Shown: in pieces, positions 32,002 through 41,489 of the stretch
Layout: each line of letters starts with the position of its first letter
Numbering within the stretch: the first letter of the stretch is position 1
Source: a virus
IMG/VR virus record: IMGVR_UViG_3300045241_000217
Coordinates: 1-64,000 of that record
Strand: one strand, 5' to 3'
Length of the DNA stretch: 64,000 nt
The notes under the pieces: model-generated
Database searches by the model: none
The model's input: only the letters and a program-made list of their open reading frames with translations
Told to the model about the DNA's origin: nothing
Translations under genes and position numbers: made by a program

Positions 32002-32214
32002 ATGCGCTCTCTCCTCGCTCTCTCTCTCCTCTCGCTCTCCTCTGTCGCTGGCTGCGGCACCGCGGTCGCCGTCCCTCCGACGGACGCGAACATCTGCGTC
32101 ACGTTCGGCGATGGCGGGTACACGACCGATGTCGGTCAGCCGTGGGCCGGTCTGCCGCGCGTGGATGGATGCTGGGAGGCGTACATCCCGCCTCCCATCC
32201 GCAACGATGATTGA
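32002..32214 (+). CDS. small lipoprotein (70 aa)
   Basis: ATG 32002 behind AAGAAGG. The start MRSLLALSLLSLSSVAGC is a signal peptide with lipobox SVAGC (Cys 18), so it should be lipidated after cleavage. The mature part is short with three more Cys positions and a Pro-rich end (YIPPPIRNDD). Candidates are an outer-membrane spanin (Rz1-like) or a superinfection-exclusion lipoprotein. It is alone on the plus strand and converges with the tail spike gene. Confidence 0.7.
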   Translation: MRSLLALSLLSLSSVAGCGTAVAVPPTDANICVTFGDGGYTTDVGQPWAGLPRVDGCWEAYIPPPIRNDD

Positions 32215-32220
32215 GCTCGC

Positions 32221-34953
32221 TCAGGTGTATCCGCCGCCACCGAGGAACGTGTTGAGCGAGTAGACGGCGCCGCCCGCGTCGGGGCCTCCGCCGTTCGGGT
32301 ACGTGATGTCCGTGGCGGCACCGCCAGCGCTTCCCCAGCCGCGGCCGCCAACCGCGGCTGTGCGGTGGATGTTGCCCGCGTTGCACACGTTGCCGACGAC
32401 GCAGAATCCGGCGGTGTCCATCTTCACGGCGTCCACGACGGCGCCGAAGGTGAAGTTGCAGTTCGTCACGCTCGCCTGCGGGACGGTGGTGAGATCGAAG
32501 CCCTGGCCGAGCACATCGCTGTTCACGACGATGCACGCGTTGAACACCACGATCGCTTCGCCACCGTCTGGCATCGCGCAGAAGCCGCCGTTGCGCTTGA
32601 AGATGCAGCCGGTGAACGTGCACTCGGTGCCGTAGCGGACGCATCGCGCGTTGTTCGTGCCGCGCGCCCACCCGTGGAACGTGCAGTTGGAGACGTTGAT
32701 CTCCTCGCAGTTGTTCTCGCGCAACGCGTACATGCCGGCCGCGAAGGCTGCGAGCGATGTTTCGGTCGCATCCGTCTTATAGCCGGACAGCGTGCAGTCG
32801 TTGACCGTGCAGTCGCGGACGGCCTGCAAGAGGATGCAGCGCAGATCGTTGATGCCCGAATCGTTCCAGTTGCCGCAATTGACGCCCGAGATCTTGCCGC
32901 GCTGGAGCGTCCCGCTGTCGCCCTTGACCCACAGCCCGTAGCAGAAGCGAGCGGCGACACCGTTGTCGCCACAGCCCTCGATGGTCATCCCGTCCACCTT
33001 GAAGCCCACGGGCACCACGAGCTGGCAGCAACCCGCGTCCACGCTGGTCATGCTGTAGGTCTGCTCGGTGATCTGGATGTCGAACGCGGGGTGCGCGCTC
33101 GAACCGATGATCTGGATTCCCCAGCCCACACCGTTCGCTCCTCCGAAGATGCCGGCGCCCGGTGCGTGCGCGCCGGTAGTGGCGGTGCTCCACGTGCAGC
33201 CCTTCACCCGCCAGCCGCGGGGGGCGTAGTTCGTGTTGTAGACGTAGCCGATGAGTCCGCCCTCGTCGCCGTGCACCGCGCCAGTGACGTTCTCCAGGCA
33301 GAGCTTGCTGGCGGAGGCCGCGTCGATCAGCCCGTGCGAGGTGGCTGACGTGTAGATGGTGGTGCCGCGCGCCTCGAGATCGCAGTCGCGGATCGTGAAG
33401 CCGTTCACCATGTCGGGGGTGACGGCAGTCCCAGCGGTGTCGGCGTGCAACACGATCTGCGCGCTCTTCATCCTCGTGCTCTCGATGAGCCCGAACTCGC
33501 GCACGATAGGGATCGCGGAGCCTGTGCCCGACTCGTAGAACTGCGTGCGGCCGCGGATATCGCAGCCGACGATGCGCACCTTGTTCGCCGTGTTTGAGCT
33601 CAGCATGTAGCCCGCTGCGACGTCGGGGTCCGCGCTGGTCTGCAAGATCTGGCAGTGCTGGGCGCGGATGAAGCCGTTCACGACGAAGCCGTTGCGGCCG
33701 CCGGCCGTGGTGCCGATCCATCCGATGTCGAGGCTGTCGAGTACGAGCCCACCAGCGACGTCGGGCCCGAGCGCGATGGCCGACTCGCCCACGCCGAGCG
33801 CGGCACCGTCGATCGTGATCTTCGGTCGTCCGTTCGATCCAGAGTTCAGTTGCCCGTGCGCGATGCCGGCTCGGATGCGGATCACCAGCGACTTGGCCAC
33901 GCCACTGCCGATCGCCTTCTGCCCACTGATGACGAAGCCGTTCCCGCCGGGATCGCCGTGCACGATGATGTCCACGTTGGTCGGGCGGTTTGCGGCCGCC
34001 ATGCCAGCGAGCAGCGCGAGGCATTGGTCGAGACCCGTAGCGCCGTTGAAGTCGCCGACCGTCGCGACGCCATCGCCGACGGTGTACGTGACAGTGTCCA
34101 CCGTGCGGAGGCTCTTCGTGGTGCCGGCGGTGAGCGCTCCGGCCGGGTCGTAGGGCCGGTACGGGCGCGAGAACCAGTCGTACTGGAGCGTGTCGCTCGG
34201 GCCCTTGAGATCCTGCACCTGGCGCATCAGCGCGCGGAGCGCCGGGTAGATCTCGTTAAGCCCGTTCGCGGCGCGATCGGTCGAGCGCGAGAAGTCGGGG
34301 ACGCCCGTGGCGGTCGTCTGCGCGGCCTTCTGGAAGGGCGCTGCTCCTTCGAGTACGAACGTCCGCGCGTCGGTGATATTGCCAGCCACGATCGTGGCTC
34401 CGCCCCACATGACGCTCGCTAGCGTGATCCACTCGGCGCTCGGTGCGCCTGAGAGGCGAAGCTCGAGCGTGGGGAGCGTGCGTGTGTTGGTGGCCGTCAC
34501 GTCCTCGCTCAGCGTGCCCTCGTCCCAGAACGCGCGGTTGTCGCTCGACCCGTCCACGTACACGAAGCGCATCTGCACCGTGTACGTGCCGGGCGGCTGC
34601 GCCGTGAAGTCGAGCGAGTAGGTGGCGTTGCCCTCGAGCGTCCCGTCCTGCCCGTCACCGCCCATGAGCTGACCGAAGTCGATGCGGCCCAGGTTCTCTG
34701 CGCCGATCGCAAACCCCAGTGGAGCTCCACCGCCCGGGTTGAGGCGCACGCGGATGGTTGCGTCGGGAACGGCCTGCGGCTCGACCTTGAAGCCGCGCAC
34801 GACGTAGTTCGTCCACTGCGCGGCTACCACGGCGTCTGGCCCGAGCAGGAGGCCGCGCACGTGGCGTCGGAAGTCGGACAGCACGAGCTCGGTGAGCTGC
34901 GTCATGTCCGAGAGGTCCACGCGTTCCTCGGCCGAGAAGTGAACCTTTTCCAT
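32221..34953 (-). CDS. tail spike / fibre protein with beta-helix (910 aa)
   Basis: The N-terminal ~300 residues look like a virion-anchoring region (SDMTQLTELVLSDFRRHVRG). From ~330 onward short strand-turn repeats (VRIVGCDIRGRTQFY, FTIRDCDLEARGTTIYTSAT, ITEQTYSMTSVDAGC, EINVSNCTFHGWARG) are typical of a right-handed beta-helix receptor-binding spike. Cys stacking is unusual. SD GGAG precedes ATG 34953, and a TACTCT promoter-like box lies at 34981-34986. Confidence 0.7.
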   Translation of the reverse strand: MEKVHFSAEERVDLSDMTQLTELVLSDFRRHVRGLLLGPDAVVAAQWTNYVVRGFKVEPQAVPDATIRVRLNPGGGAPLGFAIGAENLGRIDFGQLMGGDGQDGTLEGNATYSLDFTAQPPGTYTVQMRFVYVDGSSDNRAFWDEGTLSEDVTATNTRTLPTLELRLSGAPSAEWITLASVMWGGATIVAGNITDARTFVLEGAAPFQKAAQTTATGVPDFSRSTDRAANGLNEIYPALRALMRQVQDLKGPSDTLQYDWFSRPYRPYDPAGALTAGTTKSLRTVDTVTYTVGDGVATVGDFNGATGLDQCLALLAGMAAANRPTNVDIIVHGDPGGNGFVISGQKAIGSGVAKSLVIRIRAGIAHGQLNSGSNGRPKITIDGAALGVGESAIALGPDVAGGLVLDSLDIGWIGTTAGGRNGFVVNGFIRAQHCQILQTSADPDVAAGYMLSSNTANKVRIVGCDIRGRTQFYESGTGSAIPIVREFGLIESTRMKSAQIVLHADTAGTAVTPDMVNGFTIRDCDLEARGTTIYTSATSHGLIDAASASKLCLENVTGAVHGDEGGLIGYVYNTNYAPRGWRVKGCTWSTATTGAHAPGAGIFGGANGVGWGIQIIGSSAHPAFDIQITEQTYSMTSVDAGCCQLVVPVGFKVDGMTIEGCGDNGVAARFCYGLWVKGDSGTLQRGKISGVNCGNWNDSGINDLRCILLQAVRDCTVNDCTLSGYKTDATETSLAAFAAGMYALRENNCEEINVSNCTFHGWARGTNNARCVRYGTECTFTGCIFKRNGGFCAMPDGGEAIVVFNACIVVNSDVLGQGFDLTTVPQASVTNCNFTFGAVVDAVKMDTAGFCVVGNVCNAGNIHRTAAVGGRGWGSAGGAATDITYPNGGGPDAGGAVYSLNTFLGGGGYT

Positions 34954-34980
34954 CAGCGGTCTCCTTCGATCACGGGGCCG

Positions 34981-34986
34981 AGAGTA
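34981..34986 (-). promoter_or_regulatory. late promoter-like box TACTCT
   Basis: Minus strand context GCGCTACTCTCGGC, nearly identical to the box at 61362. The predicted RNA would start about 20 bases before ATG 34953 and include its SD. Confidence 0.5.
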
Positions 34987-34992
34987 GCGCGC

Positions 34993-36093
34993 TCAGGCCG
35001 AGCGCGTGCTGATCACGACGCGGATGCCAGCCGCTCGGATCTGGTCGAGCAGGCAGCGCGCCGCGCGCCCCGTGTCGCTCAGGTAGGCCCAGCGTCGGTG
35101 CTCGTCGAGCGGCTGAACGACCGTCTCGTCCAGCGCGAGGTAGTGCGCGTGGTGCTGCGTGTAGTCCACGAGGACCGCCGTGCCGATCGCGCCCGGGCTC
35201 GAGCCCAGAGTGATGGTCGAGCCCACGTACGACCCGCCACCAGCGTAGAAGTTCGTGAAGCCCGTTCGGTAGCCCCTGCGCGTCAGCGGCGTGTCGAGCA
35301 CCACGCGCAGTACGCCCACGGGGCTCACGCCCAGCGGCGGGAACGTCGTGACCACGGTCGTCAGGCCGGTCGTCAGTTGCTGCTCTCCGCCGTTGAGCAC
35401 GAAGCGGCCGCGGATGTCGGTCGCGAGCGGGACCACGATCTCCACGTAGACGGTGAAGGGCGTGGTGCTCGTGCGCGTCCAAACGCGGAAGTTGCCGGCG
35501 CCGAGGAGCGCGGTGAGCGCCTGCTTGAACGCGTCGAGCGGCTGCTTGGGCAGGTACGCCACGCCCTTGATGACCGAGCGGAGTTGCTCGTACGTCATGC
35601 CCGGGCAGCGGTGCAGGCCCAGGTTGCGCGCGATGATGTCGAGGTCCGAGCCGATCGCGAAGTTCACGAGGAAGCCGCGACGCAGGAGATCCAGCGCGCT
35701 CGTGTTCCCCGAGATGTCGATCACCAGCGTGCCCGCCGGGTGCGTGGCTGCGACCGTGTTGCTCACGCCGCGCACGAGCGTCGTGAACTGGAACGGGAAG
35801 CGCGAACGCCGAGTCGCGACCGTGATGATCTCGCCGCCCACGAGCAGGCGCGCGTTGCCCGCCTGTGTCGGGTCCACCTCGTGATCCACGTACTCGCCGA
35901 AGCCGATGGTGGATTCGACGAGGATGCCGCTCACGTCGTCCACCGGCAGATCGGCGGTGAGGCGGGTGACGGCACGGCCGCCGATGCGGTCGTCCTCCTT
36001 GAAGATGGCGTCGAAGGCCGCGCGCAGCGGCTTGCCGCGCTTGCTGGCCGTCAGTGCGCCGGGGGGATCCGGCTGGTCTGCTGCGATCGGCAT
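34993..36093 (-). CDS. baseplate or fibre-associated structural protein (366 aa)
   Basis: ATG 36093. It contains SGILVESTIGFGEYVDHEVD, EIITVATRRSRFPFQFTTLV and GMTYEQLRSVIKGVAYLPKQ, PLDAFKQALTALLGAGNFRV. The layout and its place between baseplate and spike genes suggest a baseplate periphery protein. No exact family recognised. Confidence 0.55.
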   Translation of the reverse strand: MPIAADQPDPPGALTASKRGKPLRAAFDAIFKEDDRIGGRAVTRLTADLPVDDVSGILVESTIGFGEYVDHEVDPTQAGNARLLVGGEIITVATRRSRFPFQFTTLVRGVSNTVAATHPAGTLVIDISGNTSALDLLRRGFLVNFAIGSDLDIIARNLGLHRCPGMTYEQLRSVIKGVAYLPKQPLDAFKQALTALLGAGNFRVWTRTSTTPFTVYVEIVVPLATDIRGRFVLNGGEQQLTTGLTTVVTTFPPLGVSPVGVLRVVLDTPLTRRGYRTGFTNFYAGGGSYVGSTITLGSSPGAIGTAVLVDYTQHHAHYLALDETVVQPLDEHRRWAYLSDTGRAARCLLDQIRAAGIRVVISTRSA

Positions 36094-36097
36094 CGGG

Positions 36098-36589
36098 TCA
36101 GCCCGTCCTGAGCTCGCGCGTGCCGGTCGCCCACTGCGGAGCGAGCTTCGCGCGCGCGCTGACGATCTTGTAGTCGTAGGCGAAGGACCGAGCTGCGATC
36201 GCGTTCTCGAGCACGGAGCTCGTGCCTCCATCGGTGGAGAGACGCACGTGGTACAGGCCGCGCGTGAGGGCCGGCGCTCCGAAGTACACGCGACTGCTCG
36301 TCACGTCGTACCGCGTCTGCGCCACGTAGCCCATGACGGGCTTGCCGTCCTCGTCCACGACCACGATCGGTGTGCCGATGGGTCCGGCGAGGATCTCGAC
36401 GGTCACGCTCACGTCGAAGCCAGAGCCGAGCGCGAGACACACGGTGCCGCCAAGCTCATCCACCACCGCGGGGCCGGTGTTCTCCGCGAGCGGACCAGGA
36501 AACGACTGGATGGCGGCGAGCGCCGGTACCGGGAGTGCCCCGCCCGTGCCCCACGGCGTGAGTCCCCATGGCCCGATGCCCCAGGTCAC
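36098..36589 (-). CDS. tail/baseplate structural protein (163 aa)
   Basis: GTG 36589 overlaps the upstream TGA. The Gly/Trp-rich start (TWGIGPWGLTPWGTGGALPV) is a type seen in phage tail proteins. An Ig-like beta domain follows (GFDVSVTVEILAGPIGTPIV, GLYHVRLSTDGGTSSVLENA). Probably decorates the baseplate or a fibre. Confidence 0.55.
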   Translation of the reverse strand: MTWGIGPWGLTPWGTGGALPVPALAAIQSFPGPLAENTGPAVVDELGGTVCLALGSGFDVSVTVEILAGPIGTPIVVVDEDGKPVMGYVAQTRYDVTSSRVYFGAPALTRGLYHVRLSTDGGTSSVLENAIAARSFAYDYKIVSARAKLAPQWATGTRELRTG

Positions 36590-37773
36590 GTCAGATCCAT
36601 CGGATGGCGCAGCACCTCGAGCGAGTCGAGATCGAACGTGGCGGCCGTAGTACCGGCCGTGCCGTAGAAGGCGAATCCGAGCGTGTCGAGCGTGAGCGCG
36701 TTCCAGGCAGAGCCCTGCGCGGTCATGCCGCCATCAGCATCCCAGGCCGCGCGATTCACGCCGCCGCCATTCGGAACCGGTGGGTAGCCGGCTGTAGATG
36801 GTCCGACGCATCGGTGCTGGATGTTCCACTCGACCGGCGCCCCGTTGTGGAACTGTCGAATCTCCGACTCGAAGATGGTTGATGTCTTCGTCGTCGTTGC
36901 CTCGAATACGCCGCCGCTCGGCCCGAACTGCGGTGAGCCGTTGCTCGCGGTCGCCACGCCAGCTGCGACTTGAATCTCGCCGCCGTTGCCGCCGCTGAGC
37001 TTGGCCTGCTGGCTCATGCCGAAGAACGCAGCGCCGATGCCTTTCGCGACGTTGAACGCAGGCCCCATCGAGTACCACTCTGGCTGCGTGCCGGTGAAGC
37101 CGCGAACGCGGAAGCGGAAGATGCAGCGGCGGACGTGTGCGGTGGCCGCGAGCGAGAGGTCGTTGATGAAGATCCATGTCTGAAGCGCGCCGGTGAGCTT
37201 CGTTCCGAACGTCACGCGCAGCACGGGGCCGTCTGCCGCTTGCACCACCGAAAGCGCGGTTGCGCCGCCGCCGATCGCGTCTTTGCCGACGGTGAACTGC
37301 GTCGCGGTAGCCTCGTCCCATCGCCACAGGACCGGACTCGGTCGCGGAGTCGCGACGTACGTCTGAAGCTGACGCAGCGCGTGCTCGACGCTGGTGGCCC
37401 ATCCGCGCGAGCCTCGTTCGCTGGTCTCACCTACGCCCGGGATCTGCCAGTCGTACGGCGTCGCGAAGGCGATGCCGATGAGCTGCTGGTCCTGGTCGTC
37501 GAGGATCGTCGCGCCCGCGTCCGTGTACGTCTGGAGGAGCAGCACGTACGCGCCCGCGACGTCTGGCGTGAGGTGCGGCGTAGCCGACGTCGTGCTCGTG
37601 AGCGCCGCACTCGAGCCGATGGGTCGGTCGAGGAGCGTCCAGCGCCACGCGGCGACGCCCGTGTTGTCGAAGTTCGAGAGCGCGAACACCGTCGCGAGGA
37701 ACGTGGAGTCGCGCTCGACCGTGCCGTGTGTGACGACGGGAACGTGGTCGGTGATCACGATCGAGGCGGTCAT
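36586..37773 (-). CDS. tail structural protein with PKD-like and lectin-like parts (395 aa)
   Basis: Residues ~20-75 (NTGVAAWRWTLLDRPIGSSA, TPHLTPDVAGAYVLLLQTYT) look like a PKD/Ig repeat. QIPGVGETSERGSRGWATSV forms a linker and the rest is a beta-sandwich resembling a concanavalin-type fold. Probably binds surface glycans. A TACGCT box places the predicted transcript start at ATG 37773 itself; no SD is visible. Confidence 0.55.
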   Translation of the reverse strand: MTASIVITDHVPVVTHGTVERDSTFLATVFALSNFDNTGVAAWRWTLLDRPIGSSAALTSTTSATPHLTPDVAGAYVLLLQTYTDAGATILDDQDQQLIGIAFATPYDWQIPGVGETSERGSRGWATSVEHALRQLQTYVATPRPSPVLWRWDEATATQFTVGKDAIGGGATALSVVQAADGPVLRVTFGTKLTGALQTWIFINDLSLAATAHVRRCIFRFRVRGFTGTQPEWYSMGPAFNVAKGIGAAFFGMSQQAKLSGGNGGEIQVAAGVATASNGSPQFGPSGGVFEATTTKTSTIFESEIRQFHNGAPVEWNIQHRCVGPSTAGYPPVPNGGGVNRAAWDADGGMTAQGSAWNALTLDTLGFAFYGTAGTTAATFDLDSLEVLRHPMDLT

Positions 37774-37780
37774 GGTCCCG

Positions 37781-37786
37781 AGCGTA
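37781..37786 (-). promoter_or_regulatory. late promoter-like box TACGCT, leaderless geometry
   Basis: Minus strand GAGGTACGCTCGGGACC directly followed by ATG 37773 (7 bases between box and ATG). The same 17 bases recur at 39652-39668. Confidence 0.5.
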
Positions 37787-37795
37787 CCTCGCTTC

Positions 37796-39208
37796 TCAGG
37801 TCAGGTGGATCGAGGCTGCGATGATGCGGGCGACGCCGTTGTCGAGGATGATCTGGTTCGTGGGTGGCGAGGATCCGCTCAAGTCGGTCAGTTTGAAATC
37901 TTCCATTCCGCTCACGTTCATCGCGACCTCGTAGATCTTCGCGACGAGCACGTCGGCGCCGATGTCGAGCGTGTTGATGTAGTCCTGGATCGCGCTGGCG
38001 ACCGCCGCGAGCACGGTCGTAGGGACGAAGCCCTCGAGCACCGAGCACTGCGCGGTGACCGACTGGTACTGCGTCTGCGGCGCAAGGACGCGCGCCTGGA
38101 TGCCGGCCGCGACCACGCCGGGCGTCCGGATCGCGTCGGCCGGGTCGCCATCGAGCACGCGCTGCGTCTCGGCGATTAGCCCAACGTAAAACCTGTAGTT
38201 CGCGCGCGCGGAGTTCGTGGCTGCGAGCCCGGTGGGGTACGACGCGGCCGAGAGTTCGATCTGTCCGTTCCCTGGATTGAGTTCGTAGTCCACGTGCCGA
38301 ACCTGTGTCACGTACCCGGCACCCGTGTTGATCTGGAGCACGAAGCTCCCGTCATCGCGGATCGGGATCTCGCTCACGAACAGATCGCGCTCGCCGCCCA
38401 GCGCCGAGAGCAGGAACGTGTCGGGGGCGCCGATGAACGTCGAGTCGTAGGTCTCGACCGCGCCGGTGCCGTCGTCGATGTAGACCTGGATGATCCCCGT
38501 GGGCAGGGTGCTCTCGACCACGTGCGCGAAGAGTACGCGTTGCCCGTTCGCGAGCATCACGTTGTTGGCGAACGCCTTGATCGCCGTGACGGTGCCGCGC
38601 GAGATCGCCTGCACGAAGGCTTTGATGCGCGCGAGGAAGCCCTGATCGCTCTCGCGGTCGAAGCCAGTCACGACGTCGCTCGGATTCGTGACCGTCGTGA
38701 CGCCCGCGATGCGGGTCACCATCTGGTTGATGGCGCCGGCGATCTGGTTCCCGCGCGCGCCCGCAATGGTGGCCACGACGGGGATCGGTCCGCTCGTCGT
38801 GTTGCCGTTCAGGATCGAGCCGGCGCTCGTCGTGCGGTAGCGGACCTGCCCCTTGCTGTCCGTGGCGCCGACGATGGTGCCGACCGGGATCGGGATGAGA
38901 CCCACGGTCCCAGGGCGCGAGAACACCTCGGTGGTCGTCGCGTACATCGAGGGGTAGCGCTTGATGATCGCGGGGAGCACCTCGGCCGCGCGCTCGTCGA
39001 GATCCGATCCCTGGCACTGGTCGAGCGACTGGAGGGATTTCAGACGTGCCATCTGCACGTACTGCTCGGCGTCCTCGTTCGTGGCCGCCATGAGCAAGTG
39101 GAACACCGCGCCGTTGCGGACGATGCGCACGAGCCGTGAGCGCGCCACCACGCGGGCCAACATCTCCCGGGCGATCTGAACCCTATTGCGCGGTGCGAAG
39201 AGCGCCAC
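37796..39208 (-). CDS. baseplate protein, gpJ-like (470 aa)
   Basis: The sequence SLDQCQGSDLDERAAEVLPA, SGPIPVVATIAGARGNQIAG, GVTTVTNPSDVVTGFDRESD, FLARIKAFVQAISRGTVTAI is the pattern of baseplate J / T4 gp6-type wedge proteins ('ALNFTGGTDAEDDETLRxR' region). It builds the baseplate ring around the hub. Start GTG 39208, with a 3-base gap to the upstream stop. Confidence 0.8.
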   Translation of the reverse strand: MALFAPRNRVQIAREMLARVVARSRLVRIVRNGAVFHLLMAATNEDAEQYVQMARLKSLQSLDQCQGSDLDERAAEVLPAIIKRYPSMYATTTEVFSRPGTVGLIPIPVGTIVGATDSKGQVRYRTTSAGSILNGNTTSGPIPVVATIAGARGNQIAGAINQMVTRIAGVTTVTNPSDVVTGFDRESDQGFLARIKAFVQAISRGTVTAIKAFANNVMLANGQRVLFAHVVESTLPTGIIQVYIDDGTGAVETYDSTFIGAPDTFLLSALGGERDLFVSEIPIRDDGSFVLQINTGAGYVTQVRHVDYELNPGNGQIELSAASYPTGLAATNSARANYRFYVGLIAETQRVLDGDPADAIRTPGVVAAGIQARVLAPQTQYQSVTAQCSVLEGFVPTTVLAAVASAIQDYINTLDIGADVLVAKIYEVAMNVSGMEDFKLTDLSGSSPPTNQIILDNGVARIIAASIHLT

Positions 39209-39211
39209 GGG

Positions 39212-39640
39212 TCAGCCCTCGGCGCCGGCTGCCTGCTGCTCTGGCTCCGCTGCTTGTCGGCGGAGCGTCACGACGAGCATGTCCGAGTCGGTCTCCGCGG
39301 GCGTGACGGTGAGGTCCCACCGGAAGCCGGCGAGCGCGTCGCCCACGCGCTGGTCGATCACGAGCGTAACCTCGTCGCGCGCGAGCCGCCCGTCCTGGTC
39401 GAGCATCTGCGCGCCCGCCGCGTGCATCGTGAGCGTGATGCCCAGGCGCTGCTGGTTCTTGTACGCCTCGGCGAGCTGCTGATAGCTCTCTCCGAGCGCG
39501 AGGTACTTCGCGTACGCCACCTCGAGCAGGTCCACGATCTGCGCGCGGCTCTTGTCCTTGAGCTTCTGGCGCAGGGTGGGCTTCGCGGCCTCCGCTCGTC
39601 CCGTCAGGCGCTCGCTCAACTCGATGATCTTGCCCACGGG
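39212..39640 (-). CDS. baseplate-associated protein (142 aa)
   Basis: GTG 39640 behind CCGGAGG. Helical N-terminus (IELSERLTGRAEAAKPTLRQ, ALGESYQQLAEAYKNQQRLG) and a C-terminal beta part (DLTVTPAETDSDMLVVTLRR). Sits between gpJ-like and LysM proteins; its exact role is unknown. Confidence 0.55.
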   Translation of the reverse strand, partial: PVGKIIELSERLTGRAEAAKPTLRQKLKDKSRAQIVDLLEVAYAKYLALGESYQQLAEAYKNQQRLGITLTMHAAGAQMLDQDGRLARDEVTLVIDQRVGDALAGFRWDLTVTPAETDSDMLVVTLRRQAAEPEQQAAGAEG

Positions 39641-39658
39641 GCCTCCGGTGTGGTCCCG

Positions 39659-39664
39659 AGCGTA
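39659..39664 (-). promoter_or_regulatory. late promoter-like box TACGCT
   Basis: Minus strand GAGGTACGCTCGGGACC, identical over 17 bases to the box region at 37774-37790. Here a short leader with SD GGAGG precedes GTG 39640. The box overlaps the last codon of the upstream gene. Confidence 0.5.
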
Positions 39665-39666
39665 CC

Positions 39667-41466
39667 TCACGCCCCGCTGGACGCGCTACCGAACGGCAGG
39701 ACGAACGGCGCGCCAGCGCGAGAGCCTCCGACGATGGGGGTGATCTCCTGCTGGAGCACGTCCCCATCGAGCACCACGCTCGAGCTCGCGATCCCGGTCA
39801 CTCTCGGGTCGGCCATGAGCGCCTCGCGCAGGGTGAGGCTCGCGAGTAGCACGTGCTGGATCGTGCCCTTCACGCCCACGTTGCGGCGGATGCCGATGTC
39901 CGCGAGCTCTGGGACCATCTCGGTGCCGCGCTCGATGCCCACGGTGATCTCCGTGCCCTGCACGACGTTCTGGATCCCGCCCACGAGCGCGAGGTCGTCG
40001 AGCGTCGAGTTCTCGACGAGATCGAACGTGCCGCTCGCCGCGTAGAGGCGCTGGTCGATCGCGAGATCCACGCCGAAGATCGCTTCGTCAGCCGTCAGGT
40101 AGTCCTGCGGGCCCGCGCCGAGCGCGCCGGTGCCAGTGGCCGGGACGATCAGCGTGTCGCCCACCTTCGCGTAGCCGGGTCCTCCGCCGGGCACGATGTA
40201 CGGCGCCACGAGGCTGTTGAGGATGATCACGGCCTCGACGCTCACGCCGGCGCGGATCGCGATGCTCTCGATGGTGTCGGTCCGTTGCACCGTGACGCTC
40301 GAGAAGCCGCCGCCCGTCGGGATGTCGAGCCCCGCGATCGCGTTGGTCCCGCCCGCGACGTTGCGCACGCGCGAGCCGATGGTCGCGCCACCGGGCCCGG
40401 GTGTGCCCGACGTTCCGCTCTGCGACACGTCGCTCTGCGTGACGCTCCGCTCGCCCGAGAAACGGTCGGCGACCGTGCTCGCCTGCTGGGCGAACAGTTG
40501 CCCGTTCTGCGCGATCTGATCGATGGCCGCGCTGAGACGCCGGAGCGTGCGTGCACCCTCCGTGTCGCCCATGGCCGGCACCGCGGCGCCGAATCCGATC
40601 ATGTCGTCCTCGGCTACGTCGATCGCGTCGGCCACCTGCGTCGCGAGCTGGCCAGGGTACGCGATGGCGGAGGTGGCGCCGCTCACGAAGCCGCCGACCG
40701 CGTTGATCATCTGCGAGGCCTGGATGATCACGGTGCTGATGTTCGCGACCTTGCGCTTGTACGTCGCGAGGTTCGCGGTCACCTCCGCGATCGCCGCACG
40801 CGCGTCGTTGAACGCGCCGACGACGGTGCCGAGCGCGTTGTCGATGCCCGACGCTCGGTCGGTCGAGGTGTCCTGCTGCAACGCGGAGGCGAGCACCTCG
40901 TTCGTCGCGCTCATCGTGATGCGGTACTCGTGATGCGTCCGCGTCTTGGCCGAGTCGCGCGGCGTCTCGAACATCTTGGGGATCACCACGAAGTGGTCGT
41001 CGTCGCGGAGCGCGTGAAAGAGCATGCGCAGGGTCGCGCTGCGGGCCGGGTCCTTCTTGGCTGCCGAGTAGGCGCGGAAGAAGTTCCGCAGATCGTTGAA
41101 GTGCTTCGTCCCGCTCTGCGCGCGCCCGAAGCCCTGCGCTCCACGGAAGCCGGTCGCCGTCTTGTTGCTCATGCCGAACGTGCCGCTCAGCGTGACCTCG
41201 CGGACGATGATCCCGTTCTCCTCGCTGACGACGTTGTTGTCCTCCCCCGGGGTGATCTGCGCTTGGAACGGCTCGCTCAGCGAATACTGGACCGGGTTGA
41301 GCACGAACACGAAGACGGGCGGCAGGCCGTCCGGCGCCTCGCCCGTGCGCGTATCGACCATCTCGAGCACGAAGCCCTGGCGGAACGCCGCGGTGAGCTC
41401 GCTGATGGTCGCGCCCGAGCCGTCGGGACCACGGAGTTGGAAGGGCGGCACGCCCCAGCCTACCAC
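39667..41466 (-). CDS. LysM baseplate hub / tail protein (599 aa)
   Basis: The N-terminal region (FVFVLNPVQYSLSEPFQAQI, VREVTLSGTFGMSNKTATGF) resembles the phage circularisation/XkdP-type tail proteins. A LysM-like unit (VQRTDTIESIAIRAGVSVEA, VIILNSLVAPYI, VGDTLIVP) lies at ~415-470. The C-terminal ~130 residues recall gp53-type baseplate proteins. Start is GTG 41466 or a GTG 15 bases later. Confidence 0.65.
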   Translation of the reverse strand: MVGWGVPPFQLRGPDGSGATISELTAAFRQGFVLEMVDTRTGEAPDGLPPVFVFVLNPVQYSLSEPFQAQITPGEDNNVVSEENGIIVREVTLSGTFGMSNKTATGFRGAQGFGRAQSGTKHFNDLRNFFRAYSAAKKDPARSATLRMLFHALRDDDHFVVIPKMFETPRDSAKTRTHHEYRITMSATNEVLASALQQDTSTDRASGIDNALGTVVGAFNDARAAIAEVTANLATYKRKVANISTVIIQASQMINAVGGFVSGATSAIAYPGQLATQVADAIDVAEDDMIGFGAAVPAMGDTEGARTLRRLSAAIDQIAQNGQLFAQQASTVADRFSGERSVTQSDVSQSGTSGTPGPGGATIGSRVRNVAGGTNAIAGLDIPTGGGFSSVTVQRTDTIESIAIRAGVSVEAVIILNSLVAPYIVPGGGPGYAKVGDTLIVPATGTGALGAGPQDYLTADEAIFGVDLAIDQRLYAASGTFDLVENSTLDDLALVGGIQNVVQGTEITVGIERGTEMVPELADIGIRRNVGVKGTIQHVLLASLTLREALMADPRVTGIASSSVVLDGDVLQQEITPIVGGSRAGAPFVLPFGSASSGA

Positions 41467-41489
41467 CGGTCCGAGATCTCGGATCCTAA

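Noticed and set aside
32221-34953. Reading the 910-residue protein as an enzyme-bearing spike
   Set aside because: Beta-helix repeats are visible but no catalytic motif of a lyase or glycosidase could be pointed to.
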